Positions 35,800 to 48,037 of a stretch of 64,000 nt of DNA are shown here, piece after piece (position 1 is the first letter of the stretch; each line of letters begins with the position of its first letter). Position numbers and translations under genes: made by a program. The stretch is from Papaver somniferum (taxonomy: Eukaryota > Streptophyta > Magnoliopsida > Ranunculales > Papaveraceae): contig NC_039358.1 in NCBI RefSeq assembly GCF_003573695.1, forward strand, positions 11,904,637 through 11,968,636, read 5' to 3'. Below the pieces are notes generated by a model. The model saw nothing but the letters and a program-made list of their open reading frames with translations, was not told the DNA's origin and did not search any database.

Positions 35800-37850
35800 G
35801 TGTCATGCAAATCAGTAATGCATAAGGTTAAAGAGCAACAAAATATAGAGATACGTAGATCATGGAAGCAGAAAACAAATTAACTTCCTCCTAAAATTTC
35901 TCATATCTTCCGTCTTTAATTCTTTTTCATGCATCGCTAGTTCCCTTTTTTATAGTTGCTCCAAGCAATAACATAATTTCATAGTATAACATAAGAAACA
36001 AAAATGATATATCATTCGATTTGTATCACCATCTCACATATACAGTTCCTACCAACATTAGTAAAGCAACTTATCAAGAAATTATAAAATAATATGATTT
36101 CAATACATTTTCAATCCCGGTTTCTATAAACTGACAACGGCTGAGATTAAGAACTACATTGCAGAAAAAATCGCAAATTCTCAAGCAAATTGAAAAAGCA
36201 GGTGACAATAATTTATGCTGACTAATAGATATTTTATAGAGGATTTTTTTTTAATCCAAACTAATGAACTTGAACTTGCTCTATGTATCCAACATAAGCA
36301 ATCTTTTTCTGAACAGTGACATAGAAAAAATATTCGAACAAATTGAATTAATAAGTTTTGAAACTGTTTTTTTCCGGAATCGATTTAGAGATCGATAAAT
36401 TAATGATAAACTTACTTTTCAGATCGATTACAAAGATGAAATCCAAAAATTAATTTGATGATATTAAATCTCATCAACGTTACGTTTTCCCTCGATTTGA
36501 AATTAATCTTCAATAAAAACGATGATGACGATTAAGGCTTGAAATCGTATTGAATCGATTGTTTGATTAATTCTCAGATTTATGTTTGGAAGTTGAAAAT
36601 ATCGAAATTAGTTTTTAGGATTTGTTGGAGAATGAGAGAGCTCCTAATAAAAGAAAGTGAACAAATAGAAAATGAATTTTAAGAAGTGATATCACGTTAA
36701 GCTGGTGGGGTACTTTTGTCATAAAAAATAACGATTTTGGACTGAATCGTTTATAAAAGGATTAACCCGTTTTAGATTGGGTAGATTTGGACTAACCAGT
36801 ACTACGACCGAGAGGGGTGGACTAGAGCGTCCAAAGCCACCAAAAAAGGGATTAAGTGTCAATTTCTACATAACTTCCTATCTACTCCCGGTAAGCATAA
36901 CGAGAAAGTTCCAAATTTATTCTCGTTGTAAAGGTTTGAATAAAAGTTCTTTTTGTAAATTAATTCCGTCCGCGAGTTATAAACTTATAACCTAAAGGTG
37001 TCACATCCATCAAAACAAAAGACCATTCATAAAAAATCCATCAAAACAAAAGTAAAAAAAAAACCGAAAAACAAAAGTAACATAAAAATCCCAAAGAATT
37101 TGATGAAACCATAAAATTTGATGATACTAATTTTAAAATTTCGTGTTTTTGTATCAATTTTGTTTAAGATGGAGTTTCGATGGGTCACAATATTTGAATG
37201 GGGTTTTTGTACCACAAGTTTGGTCATCTTGGATTTTTATGACTTGTTCTGCAATTAATTATATAATTGGATTTGATGGATTAAATTTAGCAGTTGAACA
37301 GTTGGGGCAATCCAACTGGATAAGTTCAGATAGGGTTTGGATCTGACTATCATGTATCAAAAAAGAAAAACAAACTCAATATTAGGTCATCCTAAAAATT
37401 TGTACCAGTTCAGTTGTGTTATTGGATTTGATAGGTTGGGCCTTGTAGTACGGTCAGTCCAATTGACTAGGTTCGATTAGGAGCCTAGTTCCAGGTAATG
37501 CATAGAAAAAGGAAAAAAAAAAGAAGTAAAAGGAACACATAGAAAGTTATAGATATGAAATGAAAATATAAAATATACAATCATCCAAGATAGTATGATA
37601 AGGACCAATAGGTGTCTAGAAGATGTCAAAGGACCAAATCACCCTTAATATTAAAAACATGAATTCAATTTCATTCCAACAGTAAAACTTAAACTCATCC
37701 ATCAATCTTCAAAATTCATCTTCAAAATTCTGAAAATTATATGATGAAATCAAAAGAAAAATCAAGGTGAAATAAAAAATAAAAAATTTGTGGCTACGAG
37801 ATTTGAGAATAGATATGATCCTGTACCCACTCTAATATCCAATATGACCT
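35800..37850. other. No recognisable gene
   Basis: AT-rich with scattered short ORFs. A segment at about 36740-36830 ('gattaacccg', 'ttggactaaccagtac') could be the right end of the repeat unit starting at about 31.9 kb, since in reverse it also reads 'ggttagtccaaat', but this is weak. 37580-37850 is non-coding. Confidence 0.3.
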
Positions 37851-37859
37851 CTTCATAGG

Positions 37860-38640
37860 TTAACGATTTTGACGATTTTAATTCAACTACCTTGACGGCT
37901 AGTATTGGTAGTTATCTTCCTAGGTTGAGTATTGTGACGGCTTTTCATCTTTAAAAGTAACATTTAGAGGTATTCATCCTTATACCTTACTGACTACTGT
38001 TGCAATAATTAAGACCGTCATGTTTGTAAAACTTGAACCTTAACGATAAATAACTGCCATAAAACGATTTTTCTATGTGCACTTTTTCTATTAGTCGGAA
38101 CGCTTGTTTTACATGTAACCATGACGATCCTGTTTATAAGATTTTTAGTCTCGGTGTTTGGAATTCTCAACCTCGATGACTATAATGTAGTCGGCAGGTT
38201 ATGAAATTAATCCCTTGTTGATTAATCATGCATATGTAAAACTTTTCCTTATATGTCAAAACTCATTTAGTCATCATCATTATTTATCACCAACATGCCG
38301 GCTAATAATGGTCGTAATCTTCCATATTTATCGAACTTGTCGCCTTTTCATACTGTAAGTTCTGAAAGTGTTGATTTCTTCTGTAATTTTGAGAATGAAA
38401 CCGTTAAACATCTTCTCATACCCATTTTTATAAGTGTTTGGCTAGTGTGGTTTTATTTCCGTTACAACCAAAATTTTCGAAACAATTTTTGTTTCTCAAA
38501 AATCTTCTAACATAATGCATAAATTCAATCTAACTAAAACATAATTTCATAACTTTTAATCTTACTAACTAATTTAACTAAATTACTTAAGTTAAACAAG
38601 TCTAGTAGTGCTAACTAAACAAGAGCAGGTTAGTGACTTT
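37860..38640 (+). mobile_element. Arm of a decayed DNA transposon, inverted relative to 43780-44640
   Basis: The reading 'SSESVDFFCNFENETVKHLL' continuing 'FYFRYNQNFRNNFC' (38360-38500) matches, on the minus strand of 43900-44040, 'RTESVDFFFNFEYDFTHQLC' continuing 'FHFRCKKNSQNKFF'. The non-coding sequence on the 3' side ('aaaatctt..aca', 'aacttttaatct') matches too. The 5' side has 'gacgg', 'tagtcgg' and 'gtcggcaggtt' motifs, a worn version of the GTCGGCA cluster in the other arm. The ORF at 38295-38510 is likely part of the element and not a host gene. Confidence 0.5.
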
Positions 38641-38999
38641 CAAAAATATCTGGCTACGAGGCTTTGGTTTTGTTTGAAGGCGCAATTAGGAGTCACTAAA
38701 ATGAAATTAAACACCTTCTCATATCACACAAATCTTCCAAAGTACTTCTTTTTCATCTAATCAAAATATATTATTTGAAGTATCCCCAAACACACTTGGA
38801 TAAGAGGTACTTCAATTACTTCATATATTTTTTTTTGTTGAGTATCCTCCACTTTGTGGGGACATTCCCCAGTTGTGCCTTCTTTTATTTCCTAGTGATT
38901 TTAATTTATTTTATTATAGGTATATCCCAATTTACCTGAGTATACACTAATTTCGTAAGTTTAAATAACACAAAATTGGTCAAAAAGACCAAAATCAAA

Positions 39000-39300
39000 A
39001 ATTCCTGGGTGAAAAAGACATCTAAATTTTGATACTGTTTAAATGGAAAAAATGTAAAAAATTGTCAGGATGTAAATAGTTTCATCCTACCCATTTTCAA
39101 ATATTTTTTTATTTTTAATTTACATCAGAATGCATCCAGATTCATCCTCCCTATTTTTTAAGTTTAAGCCGGGACGAATCCAGTTTCATCCTTGCTATTT
39201 TTTTTGGTGTCAATTTTACTCATACTAAATTTTGCTCGTCCATTTAAACCATGTTTTAAAAATATTTAGACAAATAACCTATTTTCCGTTTAAATAAAAA
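39000..39300 (+). repeat. Dispersed ~300-bp repeat, partner at 52190-52500
   Basis: It begins near 'cctgggtgaaaaagacat' and carries three 'catcc(a/t)...tttcatcct' modules, ending 'ccatgttttaaaaatattt(a/g)gaca'. The copy at 52190-52500, in the same orientation, has all three modules in order. A shortened relative with 'ctgggtgaaatag' and its inverse 'tatttcaccca' is at 40385-40510. Likely a MITE or SINE family; ends not defined. Confidence 0.6.
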
Positions 39301-40668
39301 GAAAAGTCAAATTTATCTTGTCGACGTTTTAACAAAAAATAATGGAACACTAAAATTATGGAGCACTAAAGTATGATCTAGCACAAAACTGAGCTAGACC
39401 CAGACAACTTGTTTTCCTTTTACTAACCCTTCTCACATCCATCTTGCACCTGTGAAAAGATCTGAAAGGGAAATCCTACACAGTGGATACCGACGGCTTC
39501 ATAGACCCGACTATTATTACATGTCCCACTTTTTTGGTTTTCTCTTGAAGAAGAGTATCAAAATCAAATTAGCCAATAAAATGCAAACAACATAACATAG
39601 GTACGAGTCGTACGACAGTGTTAGACAACAATTAAGTTAATCAATAGTCAATCTTCATCAAAAAAAGTCAATCTTCATTAAAAAATAATTGTCAATCCAA
39701 TACGTGTCAAGTAAAGAAAGACCCCCTCGTCGTGAAAATGCATCTATCCATTTTCTCAACAAATTCATTGTTATAGAGTATCTCCAATAGAATTTGGGTC
39801 TCTAAAAATATTGGTGCCACATATAACATAAAAAACTCTCTTCAATGATAGTTGGATAGTCAAATATGAACATAAATTGGCAGTTTGAATTTGGATGAGA
39901 ATATGTAAATATAAATACTCCAATTCATACCCATGTCATATATTTATCTGTTTAGAATTATTTTGACCAACACTTTAGATTATGTAATCTATAACTAAAT
40001 GACATTTGTATTAAAATAGATTTACATACATCTACCACCGGAGATGCTTATCAAAATAGGATTCTATTCATACATAATGTTTATTAAATGTCTAATTTTT
40101 AGATTTTCACATGGGATATATAACGAGACATCATTGAAGATGCTCTTGGACGAATTTGAAACCTGACCAAATTGGGAAAAGATTTTGATCTAGCGCTGCT
40201 AGATCAAAAATGATCTAGAAGCACTAGGAAGAAGCATGTGTCCAATTATAACGTCAGCTAACCCATTCTTTTAACTTCAGTTATACGTGAACATATTCAG
40301 CCGTATTTCAAATTAGCTCCGAATTTTTAGCTTACATATACTTACTGTCAAACCGTTTTTAGCTACGGTTGTATTTTTTTCCATAAAATTGGTCAAAAAG
40401 ATCAAAAGTAAAAATTTCTGGGTGAAATAGATTTTTAGGTTTAGATATTGTTTATATGGACAATAATAAAAAGAAAATACTGTTTAAATAATCAATTTGG
40501 ATATTTCACCCAAAAAAAAAAGAAAAGAAAAAATATAGGTTCTACCTAAAATACCCTATGACCTTTTAAACCCCTTTTTTCAAACAATATTCTCCTCTTC
40601 GTGAAGAAACAAAACAACTTCGTCAGGTCTTCAATCTGGTACTTAAACAAAACAACCCCTTAATACAA
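39301..40668. other. Repeat-like intergenic DNA
   Basis: No gene seen. 39370-39660 is a relative of the element in intron 1 of copy A (30675-30960). 40190-40215 holds a small inverted repeat around 'gatctag'. The remainder is AT-rich. Confidence 0.35.
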
Positions 40669-40671
40669 TGT

Positions 40672-41101
40672 GGTGTTCAATCTGGACTAGGTCCTTGGGG
40701 TTTTCTGCATTTGCGGTTTCCTCGTTAACAAAATTTCTGGTGTCTGTGTTATTTCTATTCTGCATTATATTTTGTTATATAATTGAAATATCACAGATTA
40801 TGTGTTAAGATCAATCAATTAGAATATTCAACCTTTGGTTGTTGATTTAAATTGATTGACACATGGATATTAGTCTTTGGTACCATCCAAGTTTATCTCT
40901 CTAGTATTTGATAAAGACTTGCAGATTTCCATTTGCTTGAGTAAAGATCAAATCGAGAGATTGAGATATTAACTCTTTGATATACTTTTATCTAGATTGA
41001 GTATGATTGTCTAGTTGATTATCTACAAAAATATATTGGAGTTGGTCCATACAGATTGCTAATCAAAATATTTGGTGAGGTTGTTAGACCCCTGATTTTT
41101 C
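40672..41101 (+). mobile_element. 3' end of the Copia-type LTR family (fragment)
   Basis: It matches 9110-9527 throughout ('caatctggactaggtcc', 'gttaacaaaatttctgg', 'ttggtaccatccaagtt', 'gttgttagacccc'). The upstream part of the LTR is absent, so this is a truncated copy next to the MULE fragment. Confidence 0.65.
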
Positions 41102-43381
41102 TGTTGGGACAAATACAATCCCTTGGAATAAATTTCTTCAAAGCGTTCAATTCCTTCATAATCATCTTAATCGCCCATTGCGATACATAGAGATTAATTC
41201 CTCAGATCCAAGGCTATCCAAATAAGTAGTGTCCTTTCTAGATCGATTAAATTCAAAATCCTCATTAACTCTATTGAGATCACGATTAAAGTACTCATCC
41301 ATATCTTGAAAAATCACAACAACAACACCATATCACCCATTTAGCCTTCTCTTGAACCGAAAGTGAGATGACTCCACCATGCTTGTGGCTTGGTTGCCAT
41401 AATTTTTATGCTACTTACCCATGCACTAACAAATTTTTTCTTGTGAGGATCCAATATTTCATTCTTCAAATACGTTATCATCTCCAGGTAGCTTTCCCAA
41501 TTGTCAAATAGAATACGCTCCTTTACAAAATACATTCCTTTTGTGGTCGACCATGTCAACTTGTCTCACTCTTCTTGGAATCTAGCCCATATAACCGCGG
41601 TTACTTTGTCATCTTCAACAAATTTCTCTTTAGATTCTTATCGTTTATCCACCGGAAGTTTCTTAATCATCTCCATCACGATTTTCCTTGGTTGTTAAAT
41701 CATATTCTTGCAATTAGTTTGCACATTGTTCCATAAATGAAACGTGAAAAGATGATGATGTGTGTCGGGAAAAACACGTTCTATCGCCCACATCAATGAT
41801 TGCTCCTTATCCGTGATCAATACCTTAGGAGTATAACCTTTTTGGTACAATAAATTTACCTTTCCTAATGCCCACAAATAACTCTCCTTCGTCTCGTCTC
41901 TCAATAAACAAAAACCGACACTAAATGGCGCCTTTATAGATGTTTTCCCCACAAAGTTCAACATCGGCATATTGTACTTATTCATTTTATAGGTGCAATC
42001 CATGAAAATTATTTGATAGAAAAATATCTCCAACCTTACGAATTCCGTATGAGTAATGAAAATATGTATCACCTCCTTTTTTTTTTTCATTTACGTCATA
42101 GGCAACCGAGTAGTTTGATTTTTTCGCCAAATACAATAGTTGCTGCATAAGTAGTTTATCTTCACATTCCTCATTCCTAATTTTTTCTCTTTCATTGTAG
42201 ATGGTAGACAAGATGAATGTGTTATTTTCATTTAATACCTTCACACTAGCTAGAATATCAATAGGTCTTGTTCTTTTTTTTTAATCAACACTTTTACTAG
42301 CTTCTTTTGTTCGGGGTTGAACCTTGCCGGATAAGGATGATTAAGCAAACTCTTCGGGATAGGATGGTTATGATAACCCGATTTAACTTCACTAAAATAC
42401 CACACATTCTTTTCTTAGTTGAAATTAAATTGAAGTTTACAAGGACACCGGTCTTCTTTGTATGAATAACTTTCTTTTTCCTCGAGGTCTTTGGTTGATA
42501 CTCATAAACTTTTCTTTGATGACTCTCATATTTCCCATTAGACTCGCAAACCATTTGAGCTATATTTTTGAACTTGCTTATTTTGGACTATGATGCACTT
42601 CTTCTTCAACCCTTGGTCTCGAGCCCACTTCTTTGCATCCTTTATATCTTCCCATTCAAAGTTGTTGGCATAGTGAACCCTTGTATCTTCGGAAAATATA
42701 TCCATAGCTGCAGGTTGATCTTCCATTGGTTTAGGTTGAAGATCGAGCTACAAATATGAAAAATATAGAAAAATTAGAAAAATATGCATCTGGAAAAACA
42801 AATATACGGTTTGGAAATCAAAATGTAGAAACCGTATAGGGTGCGGAATTCAAACTGTAACAACCTATACGACGTGGAAAACAAACCGTAAATGTGTCGT
42901 ATATTACCATTGGATTATCTACGGTGTGTATTTATCACCGTATAACAATGAACGTCATTTAATGTTTGCATGCACCTACAGTGGTTTTCCACACCGTATG
43001 TGGAGATACGGTTTGGAGTTCATATTTCCAAACCATTGAGCTGGGTTCAAAAGGACGTCCGGTTTGTAAACTTCATCTTTCCAAACCGTATAATACTTAC
43101 GGTTCAGATTTGGGGGTTTCAAAAAAAAAAACAAAAAAAATCCAACTTTCTACATACTTCATGCGATTAAAAGCAAAAAAGTTGTTTTTTGAGTTAAGTT
43201 AGAGGTATACCTCACTCTGTTGAGCATTTGGTTCTTGATATTCATCTTCTTTGGGTTCTTCAAATTCATAATAGTGTTCATGTTCTTCATGTGGTGGTTG
43301 AGCTTGTGGTGGAGTTAGAAATTCTTGATTATCTGTAAGAGTTAGAGGATTTTTTTTTTGATTTGGTGGATGAAGATTCAC
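41102..43381 (-). pseudogene. Broken MULE-type transposase (FAR1-like N-terminus)
   Basis: Minus-strand blocks in order: an acidic/Pro-rich first exon (43381-43199, 'PPQAQPPHEEHEHYYEFEEP'); a FAR1-like DNA-binding start (42726 on, 'FEWEDIKDAKKWARDQGL'); 'LLYLAKKSNYSVAYDV' (about 42150); the MULE transposase core 'FMDCTYKMNKYNMPMLNFVG' with the first catalytic Asp and 'VLITDKEQSLMWAIERVFP' with the second (41700-42010); and 'KKFVSAWVSSIK' (about 41430) with the downstream 'QDMDEYFNRDLNRV' (about 41290). At least four frame changes separate them. MULE transposases move Mutator-like elements, and FAR1/FHY3 light regulators descend from them. No CCHC/SWIM end was found. It is inactive. Confidence 0.75.
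42780..43120. repeat. Cluster of AAACCGTA/TACGGTTT motifs inside the MULE region
   Basis: About ten CCGTA or TACGG sites on both strands lie in 340 bases, several in the longer form '(c)aaaccgtat(a)'. They fall between the first and second transposase exons, where an intron would be. This may be a separate small element or transposase-binding repeats. Confidence 0.5.
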
Positions 43382-43779
43382 CTACCTCACTAATCTTACT
43401 AGAGCCACTTATTTGGATCGAGAAAACCTATATTTATAGGTTTTTCTCAAACTTTTTCTTCTTCCTTCACTAATCTTGATATTTTGCTTTTCAGAAACTA
43501 ACTATAAATCAAGTAATTCATAGAGGGCATTTTAGCCAATACATACAATAGTTGGATAAGGGTATTTATTGGTTACTATTTGAAAACCCATGTTTTGTCA
43601 TTTTGTGAGCCCTCAAAACTTTTTCTTGGAACTCCTATAATAGGTTTCTTTTGAAACCTGGCTTGATTGGGGTTTACCCAAATTAATTAGGGTATACCTA
43701 ATGAGACAAAAGCCATGACATTTTGAAGTAAAACAGGCCACCCCTTAACCTTGTATTTTATAAATGGCTAATATACCCT

Positions 43780-44640
43780 TGTTTAATTAGCACTAAAAAT
43801 TCTGATTAGGTTAATTAATCGAGTTTAGCTGAATTAATAATGTAGATTAAAACTTATGAATTTAAGTTATCAATTTTTTTTTGATTGAACTCATGTGGGA
43901 AGATTTTTGATGAAAAATTTGTTTTGAGAATTCTTTTTGCAACGAAAATGAAAACATAATACCAAATCACTTCTAAAAAGGAGATTGCAAAGCTGATGTG
44001 TGAAATCATACTCAAAATTAAAGAAGAAATCAACACTTTCAGTTCTGAAAATATGAAAAGTAGGCAGGGTCGACGAATGAATAACATGCCGACTGTATCT
44101 GGCGGGCAAGGTATACGGATGAATAACATGCAGACTATATCCGCCGGGAAGGTCGGTGAATGAAGAAGATGCTGACTTTATTATTTTTGACACATATGAG
44201 ACTGTTGTAAATGTTACACTAGTCGGCATCTTATTGATTTTTTACCTTGCCGACTACCTTATAGTCGGCAAGGCGACAAAAAATACCTTACCGACGATAG
44301 GATTTTTGACATACAAATAAAGGTGTTACAAATGCATAATTAGTCGACAAAGTTTTAATTTCATAACCTTGCTGACTAAACTATAATCAGCAAGGTTTAA
44401 ATTTTCGAGTTCTTAGTCGGCAAGGTATAAGGATGAAGACCGTGCCGAACCTGTAAATATTACTTTCAGAAACAAAACTCTTTGAAAAGTCGGCATCCTA
44501 TTCATCCTATAAGCTTGCCGACTAAAAATAAATACGAAAAGTCGGCATGCTCGACAAACAAATACCATACCGACCGTGTAGCTACAATTCAACAATTTCA
44601 AATTTTCTGATCTAATTTGTCATTCAAATAACAAAACAAA
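43780..44640 (-). mobile_element. Transposon arm with GTCGGCAAGGT subterminal repeats
   Basis: It is an inverted partner of 37860-38640 (see the ESVDFF match). At 44090-44580 at least nine copies of GTCGGCA or its complement TGCCGAC occur on both strands, commonly as 'tagtcggcaaggt'. Dense short motifs on both strands near an element end are typical of transposase-binding sites in CACTA and related DNA transposons. The ORFs at 43854-44229 run through these repeats. Terminal inverted repeats were not pinned down. Confidence 0.5.
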
Positions 44641-45149
44641 GTACTAGAGTGAGTTTGAAAGGATTAATCGACAATAAAAAAAAACAAATAAGCGACTATA
44701 TTTTTTCATTTAAAAACGATGAAATATAAAATATGAGAAAGGAATTGATCATTAGATTGATGATGAAGAAGAAAAGAAATTAATAAGGTTTTGATCTAAA
44801 ACCTAAAATGGATGGCTTTGGTTATTATTTGGAGAAGGGTAATTAAGTAACTTTCAACATATTAGGTGCAGGGTAATTGGGAGCCAAATGGGTATACCCA
44901 ACTAATCTGGATATGCCCCAATTGGCCAGATATTGAAATGCTCAGTTTTTTCTATTTTCTTTTAATATTGGGTAGTACAATATTTTATGGAGTCTAGACT
45001 ATATTTAAACTCCATCAAGTTGGTTCGGTGATTACCTATTGGTTTGGGAACCAAATGGGTAGTACAATATTCTCAATGGTTCTCTTGAAATGCCTAGTCC
45101 GGTTCCAAAAAAAGTTCCTCACGGCTTCTGTTCAGGTGAATGTCCAAAG

Positions 45150-45520
45150 AAAAAAATACAGTTTAGTCCAAAAATACAGTTTAGTCCAGTCCGAATCAAC
45201 TAGGTATAAATTAGTCCAAAATATAGGAAAGTAAATTAATTATCTTTATTATTTACAATTTAATCCAAATATTTGCAGTTTAGTCCACAATGACTCATGA
45301 TGATGTCAACAATTTTAAATAATATATAAATTATTAAAAAATAATTTATCTTTCGAACCCCTAGTCCAAAATTCACAAATTTTATATATTCGGAAAGCTC
45401 TTTCCGAGATCTATAAAAAGAATACCCATATGACCACATAATTTTTTTTTTTGTTTTTTTAGAATTCTAATTTACACTGTGTACAACTACGTACACCGCT
45501 GTAAAATCCAGGAAATCCGG
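45150..45520 (+). repeat. Dispersed repeat, partner of 31900-32290
   Basis: It aligns with 31930-32290 and ends in 'gtgtacaactacgtacac' (about 45479-45496), a single unit of the minisatellite found at 33.9-35.0 kb. So the palindromic unit belongs to this repeat family, and the field at 32-35 kb is an expanded version. Confidence 0.6.
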
Positions 45521-45682
45521 ATTTGGCTCATAAAAAGCATCAACTTGAGTTTGTTCTTGAGTTTGAGTTTGTGTAAAATCATTCTCATAATCTAAGAAAT
45601 CAGCTATTTGAGAATCATTGTTGTAGTTGATATGTATTTTCCTAGGTTTTTTGTATGAAGAATGACCTTCCTCATCCTCCAT
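45467..45682 (-). CDS. Short acidic ORF, probably a transposon-derived exon
   Basis: Seventy-one codons, MEDEEGHSSYKKPRKIH onwards, with a Gln/Thr repeat 'TQTQTQEQTQ' and 'FYEPNPDFLDF'. The general make-up (acidic start, Gln/Pro-rich, then the ORF runs into the repeat) resembles the first exon of the MULE transposase at 43199-43381, but sequence identity is slight. It could be the leading exon of another element. Not a confident gene. Confidence 0.3.
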   Translation of the reverse strand: MEDEEGHSSYKKPRKIHINYNNDSQIADFLDYENDFTQTQTQEQTQVDAFYEPNPDFLDFTAVYVVVHSVN

Positions 45683-45699
45683 TGAATCAATAATTCTTT

Positions 45700-47914
45700 T
45701 TTCTCACTTTCTCCTTCTCTCCTTCTCAATTATTTTTTTCCCCCACCATTATATCATCTACACAAACAAACCTTATAATTCTTAAAATTATTTTAATCTA
45801 AACAAAAATTTTAATCACTAATTTAGATTATTAACACTAATACATAAAAAGCATATTTATCATTAAACTTTTTTTGGTTAAGAAGCTTTCTGATTTTGTT
45901 ATTTAACATCCCTTTTTATCTTCACCTTGGTATGCCTAGAAATTGTTGGGTCTGCCTAAAAACGGACTTCCTCATCTTTACTCGCCCAAAATGGCTATAC
46001 TTGGCTAATGCCGTGTTCCTATAAGCTAAAACTGGCTAGTCACACCGTTTTAAAACCCCCCAAACTAATTTAGGGTTTTAAATTTTCCATTTCTTTGTGC
46101 GAATTTCTTCTTCTGACAAATTCAAAACTAGGTTAGTTGTTGTTAAATTCAAATTCAGGGTCAACAATTGCTTTTCGCGACGAAGGTGTTGGATCAAATA
46201 ACTCAATTTCAGGTCACTTCTTATCTTCTTCTTTACAATCTCCATTGTTCTTTTTTCTTTTTATTGTGTAGTATCATACCCAAGCCTCGTTGTTAAAAAC
46301 CCACAGAATCATGTCGAATTTCTGTATATGCTAGCTCTTTTATCGCTATTTCAATTGGTTACTAGACATTTTTCGCCTGGTGAAAAATTTCCTTCCCTTC
46401 GTATTCTCGAGGAATCAAATATGCGAGCCATCACTTGGATATCCGGCACTTTCTAAACATAATAGTTTTGCGCAGAACTTTATTTTTGCTGGTCCCTAGA
46501 GTTTTAGATTTGCTGTGTATTTTTATTTGCAAGTAGATGTTAAGGAAATGTGAACTATGGGTTAGATAGTAATATGGTTCAGTCTAACAGACAGGTGTTA
46601 CATTGTTGTTACAGCAGTCGAGCACCCAAAAACTAGTTATCTCTTACCTTATATCTGTGTTATGATTATCTCAAGAACAACTTCACATAAGAAGCTAAGT
46701 CATCGTAGAATAAAAGAAACTGATGATCTTCTATGTGCATTTGTGGTCTGAACTCTCTAACTCGTCGTACAGTCGTATCCTGCTATGGCCACGCACTAAT
46801 CATGTAAAAAACAGGCGGGTCTACTTCAACTGAATATATAGCGAGAACGCCGAGGAGAAGTTAGTTTGAGTTGGCGTCTCACATGAACCATAAAATGAAT
46901 CGTATAAAAATCATAAATTGGTTTCCAATCATATGCCGCATGCCATGTTCAGGTTCAATTGGGTCCCCAGGTAACCACTAGATATGTTTTCGCGGAAGCA
47001 AGGGTGCTGTAGCTGTTTACGTTTTTCAGTTTGCTTCACTTATCTCTGTCTTGACATTAATCAGTGAGCACTCCTTGCTCCAGCTAACCATGTGTTCAGC
47101 CACACATAGGCATTCCTTTTCTGTTTCTTAAACAAGCAAACAATAGTATTACTATTATCTAGAAATCAAGTTGTGCTGTAAAGGCAATGATAAAGTTATT
47201 ATACTTGTACAAATATTGGAGCTGGAATGATTCCTAGTATCTCACTTTCTTTTATGCTTGGTTTGAGACTAGAATCATGTTTGAAACTGATAATCAATAT
47301 TGCATTTGTTTTTTATGGTACAAGTTAGTAACATGCTTCACAATGTTAGATTTAAGAAAGTAACATTCTTCACAATGTTAGATTTAAGAAAGCCGAAAAT
47401 ATCCTGCAAAGATTTAAAAATTCGTGTATATTTATGTAATTTTGTCATCACCCAGCATCCTTTGCAGGATTCCCTCCTTTTTTACTTCAATTCAAAATTT
47501 TCTGGTAGAGAGATATAATTGCCATTAACTGCTCTATTTGATTAAGTCAATTTAAAGAATGTTGGTTCTTATTTCTTGTAGTCCACGATTTGTATGTATA
47601 TAACGAAGTAAGAGCCTAAAACTCTATCTATATCTTGATGCAGCTGATTAGATGTAATTCAGTCCAAATTACACCCCACCAAAGTGTTAAGAGAATGCTT
47701 TTGTACTTCCAAATTGTGCTTAGACTGCTCAAGGGAATAAATCCTAAGCATATTGTGCACTAATGGTGTTGCTTTTCCTTGGGTTAAGCTTAAGCACCAT
47801 CTGCACATGTTGTAGATGTGTATTTTTTCTGCATATGAAATCTTTTACTTGTTGTATATGTAACAGCTTGTATCCATTTTCCATCGATCTTATTCTTGTG
47901 GTTTCCTATTTCAG
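45700..47914. other. Upstream region of the TFIIIC-subunit gene, no coding sequence found
   Basis: The stretch at about 46070-46215 ('gtttctt...ttcttcttctgaca', ending 'aactcaatttcaggtca') has the feel of a short 5' UTR exon with a CAG/GT junction, and would fit a non-coding first exon of the gene whose start codon is at 49418. This is inference. The rest is AT-rich. Confidence 0.3.
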
Positions 47915-48037
47915 TTACAAGACTGGTTCCGAAATAAGCGTCTAGCTGGACCAGATAAAGTTACTAACTCTCCTCTTATTACCCAAATCAAGAGGTTTCT
48001 CTCAGCAAATGTGAAGACTATTTTGACAACTCTCAAG
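47915..48037 (+). other. Exon-like segment, 41 codons, function unknown
   Basis: It is flanked by 'tatttcag' and 'AAG|gttttc' splice-like signals, is exactly 41 codons long and open: 'LQDWFRNKRLAGPDKVTN' followed by 'SPLITQIKRFLSANVKTILT' and 'TLK'. The 'WFRNKR' is reminiscent of homeodomain helix 3 but the rest does not support that. A second open stretch at 48290-48445 ('QVNLGRHFSERILRSRWRWN', 'LLVNLDIAHAIVGAIIRYGN') has an AG acceptor, but I could not join the two in frame. Could be a dying gene or alternative exons upstream of the TFIIIC gene. Confidence 0.3.

Noticed and set aside
42966..43202. Plus-strand ORFs of 66-78 codons
   Set aside because: They run through the CCGTA motif cluster between transposase exons and overlap in two frames.
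43854..44229. Host gene from the two overlapping minus-strand ORFs
   Set aside because: The reading matches the inverted copy at 38.3-38.5 kb and passes through GTCGGCA repeats, so it is element sequence.
47915..48037. Homeodomain gene suggested by 'WFRNKR'
   Set aside because: No helix 1 or 2, no neighbouring exon with homeodomain residues; kept only as an unassigned exon-like segment.
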